NCBI RefSeq assembly: GCF_001428865.1
Contig: NZ_LMIV01000001.1
Location: forward strand, 1 to 64,000
Direction: 5' to 3'
Source of the DNA: Sphingomonas sp. Root241
Lineage (GTDB): Bacteria; Pseudomonadota; Alphaproteobacteria; Sphingomonadales; Sphingomonadaceae
Length of the DNA stretch: 64,000 nucleotides
The notes beneath the pieces are model-generated. The model was not told the origin of the DNA. It made no database searches and saw only the letters and a program-made list of their open reading frames with translations. The stretch's first letter is position 1. Each line of letters opens with the position of its first letter. This document shows, one piece after another, positions 27,701 through 37,422 of the stretch. Both the position numbers and the translations under genes were made by a program.

Positions 27701-28564
27701 ATGCACATCATTCTCGGCGGCACCGGCCATGTCGGCTCGGCGGTCGCGGACAGGCTGCTGGCTGCGGGCGAGCCCGTCACGGTCGTCAGCCACGATCCCG
27801 CCAAGGCGGAAATGTGGAAAGCCAGGGGCGCCAAGGTCGCTATCGCCGACGTGCACGACGTGGACATGTTGCGCTTCGTGTTCCGCAGCGGCCGGCGCGC
27901 CTTCCTGCTCAATCCACCTGCGGCTCCCCGCCTCGATACCGATGCCGAGGAAAAGGCGACGGTTGCCGCGATCCTGGCCGCGCTGGAGGGTTCGGGACTG
28001 GAGAAGGTCGTCGCCGAATCAACTTATGGCGCGCAGCCCGGCGAGCGGCGCGGCGACCTCAACACCTTATGGGCGCTGGAGCACGGCCTTGCGGAACAGT
28101 CGACTCCCTATGCGATAAACCGTGGCGCCTATTATTTCAGCAACTGGGCGGCGAATCTGGAGGAGGTGCGCGACGAAGGCGTGCTGCGGACGATGTTCGA
28201 CCAGGATTTCGAATTGCCGATGGTCGCGCCCGAGGACCTCGGCGCCCATGCCGCCGCGCTGATGACCGATGATCGCACCGGCATTTTCTTCGTCGAGGGG
28301 CCGCGATCCTATACGCCGCAGGACGTCGCCAATGCGTTTGCGGCGGCGCTCGATCGCACGGTGCGGGTCGAGACCATTCCGCGCGACCAATGGACGCCCG
28401 CGTTCAAGGCGATCGGCTTCTCGAGCCCCGCCGCCGAAAGCTATGTGCGAATGACCGCGGCGACCGTCGACGATCTCGAGGTTCCGGAGGATCCGGTCCG
28501 CGGAGCCGTGCGCCTCGAAGACTATATCGCCACGCTGGTCGAGCAGGCGGCCGTGCCCGCCTGA
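27701..28564 (+). CDS. NAD(P)-binding NmrA-like protein
   Basis: A 287-residue protein with an N-terminal Rossmann fold ('IILGGTGHVGSAVADRLL') and an atypical SDR/NmrA layout. These proteins act as quinone reductases, isoflavone-reductase-like enzymes or redox sensors; the exact role is unknown. The start at 27701 follows an excellent ribosome site (aaggagagg). It is convergent with pgi, 10 bp apart. Confidence 0.85.
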   Translation: MHIILGGTGHVGSAVADRLLAAGEPVTVVSHDPAKAEMWKARGAKVAIADVHDVDMLRFVFRSGRRAFLLNPPAAPRLDTDAEEKATVAAILAALEGSGLEKVVAESTYGAQPGERRGDLNTLWALEHGLAEQSTPYAINRGAYYFSNWAANLEEVRDEGVLRTMFDQDFELPMVAPEDLGAHAAALMTDDRTGIFFVEGPRSYTPQDVANAFAAALDRTVRVETIPRDQWTPAFKAIGFSSPAAESYVRMTAATVDDLEVPEDPVRGAVRLEDYIATLVEQAAVPA

Positions 28565-28574
28565 CGACCGCGCG

Positions 28575-30071
28575 TCAGGGAAAGGCGCGGGCGATCAGAT
28601 CGGTGGTCGAAGCGTCGAAATCGCCGCCCTGCGCTGCTGCCCGCGCCATTTCCTTGCCGAGCTCGACTCCGAACTGGTCGAACGGATTGATCCCGAGCAG
28701 CACCGCGTTGACGAAGGTGCGCTGCTCGTAGAACGCCAGCAGCGCGCCCAAGGTGCGCGGATCGAGCGTGTCGAGCAGCAGGGTCGAGCTTGGTCGGTCG
28801 CCCGGATAGGCGCGCGCCAGGTCGTCATGCGCCTTGCCCGCCATCAGCGCAGCGCCCTGGGCGAACATGTTGAGCAGCAGCTGGTTGTGATGCGCGTCGG
28901 CCTGGCTGTCGCCCGGCTCGATCACGCCGACGAACTCGACCGGCACCAGCCGCGTGCCCTGGTGGAGCAATTGGAACACTGCGTGCTGCGCGTCGGTGCC
29001 GACGCCGCCCCAGGTGATCGGCGCGGTCGGCCATTCGACCGGCTGGCCGTCGGCGGTTACGCGCTTGCCGTTCGATTCCATCTCGAGCTGCTGGAGATAG
29101 CTCGGCAGCAGCCGCAGCCTTTCGTCATAGGCGAATACGCCACGCGTCTCGCAGCCGCGCGCCTGGGTGTAATAGAGGTCGGCGAAAGCGGCGAGGGCGG
29201 GGGCGTTTTTCTCCAGCGGAGTCAGGCGGAAGTGCCGGTCCATCTCGGCGGCGCCTTCGAGCATCTCCTCGAACGCGTCCCAGCCCAGCGCCAGCGCCGC
29301 GGGAAATCCGATCGACGACCAGAGCGAATAGCGCCCGCCGACGCTCTCGCCGAAAGGCAGCACGCGAGTCTCGTCGACGCCCCACTCGATCGCCTTTTCG
29401 GGCGCGGCGGTGAGTGCGATGACGCGGCCATAGGGGTCCTCGACGCCGTTCCCTTCGAGCCAGGCGAGTGCGCTGTCGGCGTTGAGCATCGTCTCGGTGG
29501 TGGTGAAGGTCTTCGACGCGACCGCGATGATCGTCGCCTGCGGATCGAAGCGGTCGAGAGCCTCGTCGAGCGCCAGCCCGTCGACGTTCGAGACCACTGC
29601 AACGTCATAGCGGTCGGCATCGCGGCCCAGTGCGTCGACCAGCAGGTCGGGACCCAGCGCCGATCCGCCGATGCCGATATGCAGGATGTGGCGCACCGGC
29701 CCCAGCGCTTCGGCCTCGATCGCGTCGATCAACGCCCGCATCCGGCTGTGGAAACCGCGCGCACGCGCCACGCTCTCGGGCGCGCCCTCGCCGCGTTCGG
29801 CGCTATGCTCTGCCGCCCGGCCTTCGGTGACGTTGATCGCGGCGCCTGCGAACAGCGAATCGCGCTTGGCGGCGAGGCCCATCGACTCGGCCAGCGCCGT
29901 GAACGCCTGCACAGCCTCGGCGGTCAGATGCGTCTTCGACCAGTCGAAATGAATGCCCGCGACATCGACCGACAGCGCCGCGACGCGGCCCGGATCGGCG
30001 TCGAAAAGCTGTTGGAGCGGGGCGGATTTCAGGGCGCGAATCGTCGACCAATCGGGCAATGCCATGTTCAT
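28575..30071 (-). CDS. pgi: Glucose-6-phosphate isomerase
   Basis: A 498-residue enzyme that interconverts glucose-6-P and fructose-6-P. 'HIGIGGSALGPDLLVDAL' is the sugar-phosphate loop. 'PFGESVGGRYSLWSSIGFPA' (split here by family signature 1) and 'ALLAFYEQRTFVNAVLLGI' are the two PGI signatures. It is a single-gene unit, convergent with the NmrA-like gene. Confidence 0.97.
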   Translation of the reverse strand: MNMALPDWSTIRALKSAPLQQLFDADPGRVAALSVDVAGIHFDWSKTHLTAEAVQAFTALAESMGLAAKRDSLFAGAAINVTEGRAAEHSAERGEGAPESVARARGFHSRMRALIDAIEAEALGPVRHILHIGIGGSALGPDLLVDALGRDADRYDVAVVSNVDGLALDEALDRFDPQATIIAVASKTFTTTETMLNADSALAWLEGNGVEDPYGRVIALTAAPEKAIEWGVDETRVLPFGESVGGRYSLWSSIGFPAALALGWDAFEEMLEGAAEMDRHFRLTPLEKNAPALAAFADLYYTQARGCETRGVFAYDERLRLLPSYLQQLEMESNGKRVTADGQPVEWPTAPITWGGVGTDAQHAVFQLLHQGTRLVPVEFVGVIEPGDSQADAHHNQLLLNMFAQGAALMAGKAHDDLARAYPGDRPSSTLLLDTLDPRTLGALLAFYEQRTFVNAVLLGINPFDQFGVELGKEMARAAAQGGDFDASTTDLIARAFP

Positions 30072-30169
30072 CTCCTTGGATGCAGGCTGCCCCTAACGTC
30101 CCCTATCGGTCGCTTCCAGCCGGATTCAGCCGCTTGACCTCCCCGCTTAGCCCAAGCAGAGCACGCCAT

Positions 30170-31033
30170 ATGGATAAAGTGCCCTCGACCGAGCCCGAGA
30201 AGCCGGCAGCCGACGCCCCGAAGCCTTATTCGGTGGGGACGGCGACGGAGAAACCCAAGTCCGAATGGCGCGATCTGGGCAGTTTCCTGCTCAAGCTCGC
30301 GCTGATCGTGTTCGTGGTCAGGAGCTTCATCTTCTCGCCTTTTTCGATTCCGTCCGAATCGATGCTGCCGCGGCTGCTGATCGGCGACTATCTGTTCATC
30401 ACCAAATGGAATTACGGTTATTCGAAACATTCCCTGCCGTGGAGCCTGCCGCTGATTCCGGGCCGCGTCTTCGGCGGCACGCCCGCGCGCGGCGACGTGG
30501 TGGTGTTCAAGGCGCCCCCGGGCAACGACACCGACTGGATCAAGCGCGTCATCGGCCTGCCCGGCGATAGCGTGCAGATGGTGGGCGGCCAGCTGATCCT
30601 CAACGGCAAGCCGATCCCCAAGGACGAGGTGGCCAAGTTCGTGCTGCCGATCACGCCCAATTTCCAGCGCTGCCAGCCGCAGTTCCAGAACATTGATGCC
30701 GCGGGCAATCAGGTGTGCAGCATCCCGCGCTTCCGCGAGACCCTGCCCAACGGCAAGACTTACGAGGTGCTCGATCAGGGCACTTATCCCAAGGACAATA
30801 CCGGCATCTACACCGTGCCCGCGGGGCATGTCTTCCTGATGGGCGACAACCGCGACAATTCGACCGACAGCCGATTCAGCCACGCCGATGGGGGCATCGA
30901 GTTCGTGCCGCTGGAGAATCTCGAGGGCAAGGCAGTGGTGAATTTCTGGTCGACCGACGGCAGCGCCAACTGGTTCCTGCCCTGGACCTGGTTCACCGCG
31001 GCGCGCTGGAGCCGTATCGGAGAAGGCTTCTGA
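30170..31033 (+). CDS. lepB: Signal peptidase I
   Basis: A 287-residue inner-membrane protease. One transmembrane helix (about residues 38-58) is followed by the active site 'IPSESMLP' with Ser64, then 'DWIKRVIGLPGD' with Lys125 as general base, and the conserved 'MGDNRDNSTDSR'. It removes signal peptides in the periplasm. The start at 30170 was chosen from several in frame. It overlaps the start of rnc; lepB-rnc-era is a widespread operon. Confidence 0.96.
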   Translation: MDKVPSTEPEKPAADAPKPYSVGTATEKPKSEWRDLGSFLLKLALIVFVVRSFIFSPFSIPSESMLPRLLIGDYLFITKWNYGYSKHSLPWSLPLIPGRVFGGTPARGDVVVFKAPPGNDTDWIKRVIGLPGDSVQMVGGQLILNGKPIPKDEVAKFVLPITPNFQRCQPQFQNIDAAGNQVCSIPRFRETLPNGKTYEVLDQGTYPKDNTGIYTVPAGHVFLMGDNRDNSTDSRFSHADGGIEFVPLENLEGKAVVNFWSTDGSANWFLPWTWFTAARWSRIGEGF

Positions 31034-31701
31034 CCGCCCCCGCGCTGGGGGGATGGATCGCCGAGACCTTCGGCCGCAAGCCTGCGGACCTGACCGCTTA
31101 TACCCGCGCCTTGACCCATGGCAGCCAGGCCGCCGCCAATTACGAGCGGATGGAATTCCTCGGCGATCGCGTGCTCGGCCTCGTAATTGCCGAATGGCTG
31201 TTCGAGCGCTTTCCCGAGGAGCCCGAGGGCGCGCTGTCGCGCCGGCTCAACGCCCTGGTGACCGGCCCGGTCTGCGCCGATGTCGCGCGTGAAGTGGGCG
31301 TGGTCCCGCATCTGCGTCTCGGCAAACAGGCGCGCGAGGACGGCGCGGCGGACAGCGACAATGTCCTGGGCGACGTGATGGAGGCGCTGATCGGCGCGCT
31401 CTATCTCGAATTCGGCATCGAGCCCGCGCGCGACTTCATCCGGAAAACCTGGGCGAAGCGCATCGATTTGCAGGTGCAGGCCCCCAGGCATCCCAAATCG
31501 GCGCTCCAGGAATGGGCCGCCGCGAACAATCGCCGCCCGCCCGAATATGAGATCGTCGACCGCTCGGGGCCCAACCATTCGCCGCGTTTCAAGGTGAAGG
31601 TCGCGATCGGCAAGCTCGCGGAAGCGACGGGCGAAGGCACGAGCAAGCAGGAAGCCGAGACGGCGGCAGCGGCGGCTTTGCTGGAGAAGCTCGAGAAATG
31701 A
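31030..31701 (+). CDS. rnc: Ribonuclease III (probable CTG start)
   Basis: A 223-residue enzyme. The signature is 'RMEFLGDRVLGLVIA', the acidic helix is 'DNVLGDVMEALIGALYLEFG', and the C-terminal dsRNA-binding domain begins 'HPKSALQEWAAANNRR'. It processes rRNA precursors and double-stranded RNA. No ATG, GTG or TTG lies in frame near the expected start. A strong ribosome site (ggagaagg, 31019-31026) sits just before CTG at 31030, which overlaps the lepB stop. The CTG start is inferred. Confidence 0.93.
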   Translation: MTAPALGGWIAETFGRKPADLTAYTRALTHGSQAAANYERMEFLGDRVLGLVIAEWLFERFPEEPEGALSRRLNALVTGPVCADVAREVGVVPHLRLGKQAREDGAADSDNVLGDVMEALIGALYLEFGIEPARDFIRKTWAKRIDLQVQAPRHPKSALQEWAAANNRRPPEYEIVDRSGPNHSPRFKVKVAIGKLAEATGEGTSKQEAETAAAAALLEKLEK

Positions 31702-32603
31702 CCGATTCTCCCACCCAGCATTGCGGCGTGATCGCCGTGGTCGGCGCGCCCAATGCGGGCAAGTCGACGCTCGTCAACGCGCTCGTCGGCCAGAAGGTCG
31801 CGATCGTCAGCCCCAAGGCGCAGACGACGCGCGCGCGGCTGATGGGGATCGCGATCGAGAGGGACGCGCAGCTCATCCTCGTCGACACGCCGGGGATCTT
31901 CACGCCCGAACGCCGGCTCGATCGCGCAATGGTCGCCGCGGCGTGGGAGGGCGCGGAGGGCGCCGACCTGATCGCTTTGGTGGTCGACGGCAAGGGCGGG
32001 ACGGGGCCCAAGGTCCAGCAGGTGGTCGAGAGTCTCAAGGGCCGCCCCGAGCGGAAAATCCTGATCCTCAACAAGGTCGACATCGCCGACAAGCCGCGCC
32101 TGCTCGGCCATGCCGCGCGGCTCAACGAGATGCTGCCGTTCGACGAGACCTATTTCGTCAGCGCGCAGACCGGAGATGGTGTTCCCGAGCTCAAGGCCGC
32201 GCTCGCCGGGGCAATGCCCGAAAGCGCGTGGCATTTCCCCGAGGACCAGGTCTCCGACGCGACCGAGCGGATGATCGCCGCCGAGGTCACCCGCGAGCAG
32301 CTTTATCTCCAGCTCCACGCCGAGCTCCCTTATGCCAGCGCGGTCGAGACCGAGAAATATTCCGAGCGGCCTGACGGTTCGGTCGAGATCCATCAGCAGA
32401 TCCTCGTCGCGCGCGAGACCCAGCGCGCGATCGTGCTCGGCAAGGGCGGCACGCGGATCAAGGAGATCGGCGCCCGCGCCCGCGCCGAGCTCTCACGGAT
32501 CATGGGCGTGCCGGTGCATCTGTACCTGCACGTCAAGGTCAACCCGAAATGGGAGGAAGACCGCTCGCTCTATCGCGAGATCGGGCTCGACTGGGTCGAA
32601 TAG
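31698..32603 (+). CDS. era: GTPase Era
   Basis: A 301-residue protein: G1 'GAPNAGKSTLVNALVGQ', G3 'DTPGI', G4 'NKVD', and a C-terminal KH domain around 'LGKGGTRIKEIGARARAEL'. Era binds 16S rRNA and helps mature the 30S subunit. The start overlaps the rnc stop as ATGA. It ends the lepB-rnc-era operon. Confidence 0.97.
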   Translation: MTDSPTQHCGVIAVVGAPNAGKSTLVNALVGQKVAIVSPKAQTTRARLMGIAIERDAQLILVDTPGIFTPERRLDRAMVAAAWEGAEGADLIALVVDGKGGTGPKVQQVVESLKGRPERKILILNKVDIADKPRLLGHAARLNEMLPFDETYFVSAQTGDGVPELKAALAGAMPESAWHFPEDQVSDATERMIAAEVTREQLYLQLHAELPYASAVETEKYSERPDGSVEIHQQILVARETQRAIVLGKGGTRIKEIGARARAELSRIMGVPVHLYLHVKVNPKWEEDRSLYREIGLDWVE

Positions 32604-32604
32604 C

Positions 32605-33876
32605 CTATTCGCTCAGCAGCGCATCGGCCTCGCTGGCGGAGTCGTCGACATCGCCCGAGCGGATGCTGACCGCACGGGTGGTGGACACCTGCATCGCGAC
32701 GTTGCCGAGCGTGCGGAAGATGTCGGGGATCGTCTCGACCGCGACGAGCAGCCCCAATGGCAGGATCGGCACGCCCATGGCAATGGCGATCGGCGCGATC
32801 GAGCTGACGAAGCTGACCGTCCCGGGCAGGCCGACCGCGCCCATCGTCGTGATCGCCCCAGCGGCGAGCCCCGCGGCGAGCTGGCCGGGCCCGAGCGGTA
32901 TGCCGAACCAGTGCGCGACATAGATCGCCACTGCGAAGTTCATCGCAGGGCCAGTCCATCGGAAGATCGCGACGCCGATCGGCAAGGTCACGCCCGAATG
33001 CGCGACGGGCACGTCGAGCTTCTCGGTCGCCTTTAGCATCGCCGGCAGGCTCGCCAGCGACGATTGGGTGCTGAGCGCGACCGCCTGCGAGGGACCGACC
33101 GCGCGCAGATAGCGGAGCAGCGATACCCGGCCGGCAATCCACGCGAAGGGGGCCGCGAGCAGCCACAAGACGATGCCGACGCCCGAGATCACCGCGACAT
33201 AATGGAGCAGCGCGCCGAACGCCGAGGTGCCGGCGCGCGCGCCGACCACATAGGCCAGCGCGCCGACGCCGATCGGCCCCAGCCACAGCACCCAATTAAT
33301 CACCACCAGCATCGCATTGCCCAAAGCCTCGAAGAAGCCGGTCAGGCGCTGGCGCTCCTCGGCGGGCAGGCGGGTCACCGCGAAGGCGAAGACGGTAGTG
33401 AACAGGATCAGCGGCAGGAAGGCGTCGCTCGCCGCCGAGGTGACCGGGTTCGACGGCACCATCGCGATGAGGAAATCGGAGAATGGCGGCACCTCGCCGA
33501 TCTTCGGCGCTTCCTGTGCCAACGCGCCCTTCAGCGCGGCGGCGGCGCCCGGATCGAGCGGCCAGAGATCGAGGAAGCCGAGCGTCAGCGCTCCCCCCAA
33601 TGCCGAAGAGACCCAGAGCAGGACGATGAAAGTGATGAAAGCGCGTGTCGCGAGGCGGCTCGCTTTGGCCCGCTCGGCGGTTGCGGCTATTCCGGTGATC
33701 AGCAGCGAAGTGACCAGGGGCACGATCGTCATCTGGAGCGCATGGAGCCAGACCGTGCCGATCGGCTGGACCCAGTCTGCGACCTGCAGCGCGACCTGGG
33801 GGGACCAGTTGGCGGCGATCACGCCGATGACGAGCCCCGCGATCAGCGCGAGAAGGATACGGGTAGGTTGCGACAT
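32605..33876 (-). CDS. Dicarboxylate/amino acid:cation symporter (DAACS family)
   Basis: A 423-residue membrane protein of the GltP/DctA fold. The Ser-rich re-entrant loop '[15 protein letters not shown]' is the family mark. The second hairpin region '[16 protein letters not shown]' follows. It would import a dicarboxylate or amino acid using a cation gradient. The usual C-terminal 'NxxD' motifs are less clear, so the substrate cannot be assigned. It is convergent with era, with stops 1 bp apart. Confidence 0.88.
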   Translation of the reverse strand: MSQPTRILLALIAGLVIGVIAANWSPQVALQVADWVQPIGTVWLHALQMTIVPLVTSLLITGIAATAERAKASRLATRAFITFIVLLWVSSALGGALTLGFLDLWPLDPGAAAALKGALAQEAPKIGEVPPFSDFLIAMVPSNPVTSAASDAFLPLILFTTVFAFAVTRLPAEERQRLTGFFEALGNAMLVVINWVLWLGPIGVGALAYVVGARAGTSAFGALLHYVAVISGVGIVLWLLAAPFAWIAGRVSLLRYLRAVGPSQAVALSTQSSLASLPAMLKATEKLDVPVAHSGVTLPIGVAIFRWTGPAMNFAVAIYVAHWFGIPLGPGQLAAGLAAGAITTMGAVGLPGTVSFVSSIAPIAIAMGVPILPLGLLVAVETIPDIFRTLGNVAMQVSTTRAVSIRSGDVDDSASEADALLSE

Positions 33877-33947
33877 GCTCGCCCTTTGTAGTTTTCGCCG
33901 CTATCTCTGCGGGCACGAAACGCCACAAGGGCGCGAACAGGCAGGGC

Positions 33948-35288
33948 ATGGCAAGAAAATATTTCGGTACCGACGGAATTCGGGGCACGACCAACGTCTC
34001 GACGATGACCGCGGCGATGGCGATGAAGGTGGGGATGGCGGCCGGGGCGCATTTCGCGCGCGGCGATCACCGGCACCGCGTGGTGATCGGCAAGGATACG
34101 CGGCTGTCGGGCTATATGCTCGAGAACGCGATGGTGGCGGGGTTCACCAGCGTCGGCATGGACGTAGTACTCGTCGGGCCGATGCCGACTCCGGCGGTGG
34201 CGCTCCTCACCCAATCGATGCGCGCCGATATGGGCGTGATGATCTCGGCCAGCCACAATCCCTATGCCGATAACGGCATCAAGCTGTTCGGGCCCGATGG
34301 CTACAAGCTCTCCGATGAAGACGAACTCGCGATCGAGGCACTGATCGACGGCGAGGTCCCGCTGGCGCCTGCCGCCAATATCGGCCGGGCGCGGCGTGTC
34401 GAGGATGCGCGCGGACGCTATATCCACGCCGCCAAGTCGACCTTTCCGGGCGACCTGACGCTCGACGGGCTCAAGATCGTGGTCGATTGCGCCAATGGCG
34501 CGGCCTATCAGGTCGCGCCCTCGGCGCTCTGGGAGCTCGGCGCCGAGGTGATCGCAATCGGCGTCACGCCGAACGGCAAGAATATCAACGACGGCGTCGG
34601 CTCGACTGCACCTGAGGCCCTCTGCGAGACCGTCGTCGCTTCGGGCGCGCAAATCGGCATCGCGCTCGATGGCGATGCCGACCGGCTGATCGTCGTCGAC
34701 GAGACCGGCCGGGTGATCGACGGCGACCAGTTGATGGCCCTGATCGCCGGGGGTTGGGCGCGACAGGGCAGGCTCGCCGGCGGCGGGCTGGTGACGACGG
34801 TGATGTCCAATCTCGGGCTCGAGCGCCACCTCGCCGCGCAGGGCCTCGGCATGGTCCGCACCGCGGTGGGCGACCGCTACGTCCTCGAGAAGATGCGTTC
34901 GTCCGGCTATAATGTCGGGGGCGAGCAATCGGGGCACATCATCCTCTCCGATTATGCCACCACCGGCGACGGACTCGTCGCGGCGCTCCAGGCCCTCGCC
35001 GAACTGGTCCGCGCCGGTGCGCCGGCCAGCGAAGTGCTCCACCGCTTCGATCCGCTGCCGCAGATCCTCAAGAATGTCCGCTTCAAGGGCGGCAAGCCGC
35101 TCGACGACGCGCGGGTCAAGGATGCCATTGCCGGCGCCGAAGCCGAGCTCGACGGCAATGGCAGGCTGGTGATCCGCGCCTCGGGCACCGAACCGGTGAT
35201 TCGCGTGATGGCCGAGGGCGACGATCGCGGCCAGGTCGAGGCCGTGGTCGACCGGGTGTGCGACGCCGTGCGCGAGGCGGCCGCCTGA
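33948..35288 (+). CDS. glmM: Phosphoglucosamine mutase
   Basis: A 446-residue enzyme converting glucosamine-6-P to glucosamine-1-P for peptidoglycan. It has the catalytic phosphoserine loop '[15 protein letters not shown]', the metal loop '[13 protein letters not shown]' and the sugar loop 'GGEQSGHII'. The start has a modest ribosome site (aggcaggg). Its stop overlaps the next gene as TGATG. Confidence 0.97.
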   Translation: MARKYFGTDGIRGTTNVSTMTAAMAMKVGMAAGAHFARGDHRHRVVIGKDTRLSGYMLENAMVAGFTSVGMDVVLVGPMPTPAVALLTQSMRADMGVMISASHNPYADNGIKLFGPDGYKLSDEDELAIEALIDGEVPLAPAANIGRARRVEDARGRYIHAAKSTFPGDLTLDGLKIVVDCANGAAYQVAPSALWELGAEVIAIGVTPNGKNINDGVGSTAPEALCETVVASGAQIGIALDGDADRLIVVDETGRVIDGDQLMALIAGGWARQGRLAGGGLVTTVMSNLGLERHLAAQGLGMVRTAVGDRYVLEKMRSSGYNVGGEQSGHIILSDYATTGDGLVAALQALAELVRAGAPASEVLHRFDPLPQILKNVRFKGGKPLDDARVKDAIAGAEAELDGNGRLVIRASGTEPVIRVMAEGDDRGQVEAVVDRVCDAVREAAA

Positions 35289-35512
35289 TGCTGGAAATGC
35301 GCCCCGATTGCGAACGCTGCGGCACGGATCTCCCCGCCGACGATCCCGGCGCGTTCATCTGCTCGTTCGAATGCACCTTCTGCGCCGGTTGCGCCGAGGC
35401 GATGGACGAGAATTGCCCCAATTGCGGCGGCGAGCTGATGGACCGGCCGACGCGAACTGGTAAAGCGCTCGAGCGCCACCCCGCCTCGGCGGAGCGCAAG
35501 TTCAAGGGGTAG
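35288..35512 (+). CDS. DUF1272 small zinc-ribbon protein
   Basis: A 74-residue protein with four CxxC-type pairs: 'CERCG', 'CSFECTFCAGC' and 'CPNCGGEL', the DUF1272 pattern. It probably binds zinc. Function is unknown. It overlaps glmM by 1 bp and precedes thiD by 4 bp, so it is co-transcribed with both. Confidence 0.85.
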   Translation: MLEMRPDCERCGTDLPADDPGAFICSFECTFCAGCAEAMDENCPNCGGELMDRPTRTGKALERHPASAERKFKG

Positions 35513-35516
35513 ACCA

Positions 35517-36671
35517 GTGACGCCGCGTATCCTGATCATTGCCGGTTCCGATTCGGGTGGCGGCGCGGGCATCCAGGCCGATATCAAGACTGTCACCATG
35601 CTCGGCGGCCATGCCATGACCGCGATCACTGCGATCACCGCGCAGAACACGCTCGGCGTCGGCGCGGTGCATCCGGTGCCCACCGACATGGTGATCGCGC
35701 AGATCGACGCGGTGGTGCGCGATATCGGTGTCGATGCGATCAAGATCGGGATGATCGGATCGGCCCGCACGGCGCTTGCGCTTGCCGACAAGCTCGCCGA
35801 GCTCCCCGTGCCGGTGGTGTTCGATCCCGTCATGGTCGCGAGCAGCGGCGCGACGCTGGCGGACGAGGCGACGGTCGCCGCGTTCGAGCGGCTGATGGGC
35901 CGCGCGACGATCGTCACGCCCAATCTCCCCGAGCTCGAAGCACTGGGCGGCGATCCCGCGGCCTTGGTAGCGGCGCATGGCTGCGCAGTGCTGGTCAAGG
36001 GCGGGCATGGCGATGCGCCGCAAGTCACCGATCGGCTGCACTCGGCCAATCCCGAGGATCCGCCCATGATCGAATGGAGCGATCCGCGGATCGAGAGCGA
36101 GGCGACGCACGGCACCGGCTGCACGCTCTCTTCGGCGATCGCCTGCGGCCTCGCGACCGAATGGGACCTGCCCGAAGCCGTCAACCGCGCACGCCGTTTC
36201 GTGCGGATTGCGATGCGCGAGGCACCCGATCTGGGGCGCGGCCACGGCCCGATGGGGCAGCAGGCGGTGCGGCTCGATCTCAACATGAGCTTTTTCGAGC
36301 CGATGCTGAACCAGGTGACGGTGCCTGCGCGGGATCTCGCCGCTTCCGAGCGATTCTATCGGCTGCTGGGCCTTCGGCAGGTCGTCCGGGCGAGCCCGCG
36401 TTATGCCCGTTTCGAAACCGAGGGCGGCGCGACTTTCTCGGTCGCCACCGACAAGGACTATACCGCGCCGGTCGTCTATTTCGAATGCGGCGATCTCGAC
36501 GTGACCGTGGCCTACCTCCAGCAACAGGGGTTCGCGTTCGAGCAGGAGCCCAAGGACGAACCCTGGGGCTGGCGCGAGGCGCGGCTGCGCGATCCGGCTG
36601 GCAATGCGATCCGGCTCTATCAGGCTGGCGAGATGCGGCGCTTTCCGCCATGGCGGCTCGACGATGCCTGA
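35517..36671 (+). CDS. thiD: ThiD hydroxymethylpyrimidine kinase fused to a VOC (glyoxalase-fold) domain
   Basis: A 384-residue protein with a GTG start. Residues 1 to about 250 are ThiD: 'ILIIAGSDSGGGAGIQADIK' at the start and 'THGTGCTLSSAIACGLA' as the anion hole; it phosphorylates HMP and HMP-P for thiamine. From residue 257 ('MSFFEPMLNQVTVPARDLAA') to the end is one VOC domain ('ERFYRLLGLRQVV', 'RDPAGNAIRLYQ'). There is no stop between them. ThiD alone is usually near 260-270 residues. The fusion's purpose is unknown; it could be a simple read-through of two neighbouring genes or a real two-domain protein. Confidence 0.88.
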   Translation: MTPRILIIAGSDSGGGAGIQADIKTVTMLGGHAMTAITAITAQNTLGVGAVHPVPTDMVIAQIDAVVRDIGVDAIKIGMIGSARTALALADKLAELPVPVVFDPVMVASSGATLADEATVAAFERLMGRATIVTPNLPELEALGGDPAALVAAHGCAVLVKGGHGDAPQVTDRLHSANPEDPPMIEWSDPRIESEATHGTGCTLSSAIACGLATEWDLPEAVNRARRFVRIAMREAPDLGRGHGPMGQQAVRLDLNMSFFEPMLNQVTVPARDLAASERFYRLLGLRQVVRASPRYARFETEGGATFSVATDKDYTAPVVYFECGDLDVTVAYLQQQGFAFEQEPKDEPWGWREARLRDPAGNAIRLYQAGEMRRFPPWRLDDA

Positions 36672-37296
36672 CCTCAAGTTCGAACGCCGTTACCAGCGCC
36701 TGCATAAGGGCCATGTTGCCGGCGTCGATGAGGCGGGGCGTGGGCCGCTCGCCGGTCCGGTGGTCGCCGCCGCCGTGGTGCTCGATCCCAGATGCATTCC
36801 CGACGGCATCGACGATTCGAAGGTGCTGACCGCGGCGAAGCGCGCCGATCTCTGCGCGCGCCTCCTCGAATGCGCCAAGGTCGGCGTCGGGATGGCGAGC
36901 GTCGAGGAGATCGACACTCTCAATATCTTCTGGGCGACGATGCTGGCGATGACCCGCGCGGTCGACGCGCTCGGCTTCGTGCCCGCCTTCGTGCTGGTCG
37001 ACGGCAATCGCTGCCCCGATTGGGACCATCAGAGCCATGCGGTGGTCGGCGGCGACGCGCTGTGCCTGTCGATCGCGGCGGCCTCGATCGTCGCCAAGCA
37101 TCGCCGCGACTGCATGATGACCGAGCTTGATGTGGCGTTTCCCGGCTATGGCTGGGCGAGCAACAAGGGCTACGCCGCCAAAGTCCATCAGGAAGCGCTG
37201 CGCCGGCTCGGCCCGACGCCGCACCACCGCCGCAGCTTCGCGCCCGTCGCCCAGGCCGAACTCGATTTCGGGCCGGCGATGCGGGCGGCGGAATGA
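36664..37296 (+). CDS. rnhB: Ribonuclease HII
   Basis: A 210-residue enzyme. 'VAGVDEAGRGPLAGPVVAAAVVL' (quoted core VDEAGRGPLAGPVV) holds the first acidic residues and 'SIAAASIVAKHRRD' is the second conserved block. It removes RNA from DNA hybrids, including single ribonucleotides. The start overlaps the end of the thiD fusion by 8 bp. It ends the glmM-DUF1272-thiD-rnhB run. Confidence 0.95.
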   Translation: MPDLKFERRYQRLHKGHVAGVDEAGRGPLAGPVVAAAVVLDPRCIPDGIDDSKVLTAAKRADLCARLLECAKVGVGMASVEEIDTLNIFWATMLAMTRAVDALGFVPAFVLVDGNRCPDWDHQSHAVVGGDALCLSIAAASIVAKHRRDCMMTELDVAFPGYGWASNKGYAAKVHQEALRRLGPTPHHRRSFAPVAQAELDFGPAMRAAE

Positions 37297-37330
37297 CCCT
37301 TGTTTGGTTTGGAAGGGCAGACTTCCAATT

Positions 37331-37413
37331 CCGTTCGCCCTGAGCTTGTCGAAGGGCTGTCTTTCCTTCCGCAGGATAGAAGAACAGTGCTTCGACAAGC
37401 TCAGCACGAACGG
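37331..37413. repeat. Paired inverted-repeat element, family B
   Basis: The arms begin ccgttcgccctgagcttgtc and end gacaagctcagcacgaacgg, around a 30-bp centre. This is the 'gagcttgtcgaag' repeat type common in sphingomonads. It lies between convergent rnhB and the MFS gene. A second copy lies inside the halogenase gene at 43901-43987. Confidence 0.85.
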
Positions 37414-37422
37414 AGGGCGGCA

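Noticed and set aside
35517..35560. A possible thiamine (TPP) riboswitch before thiD
   Set aside because: Only 4 bp separate thiD from the upstream gene, and no TPP-riboswitch core was visible in the neighbourhood.
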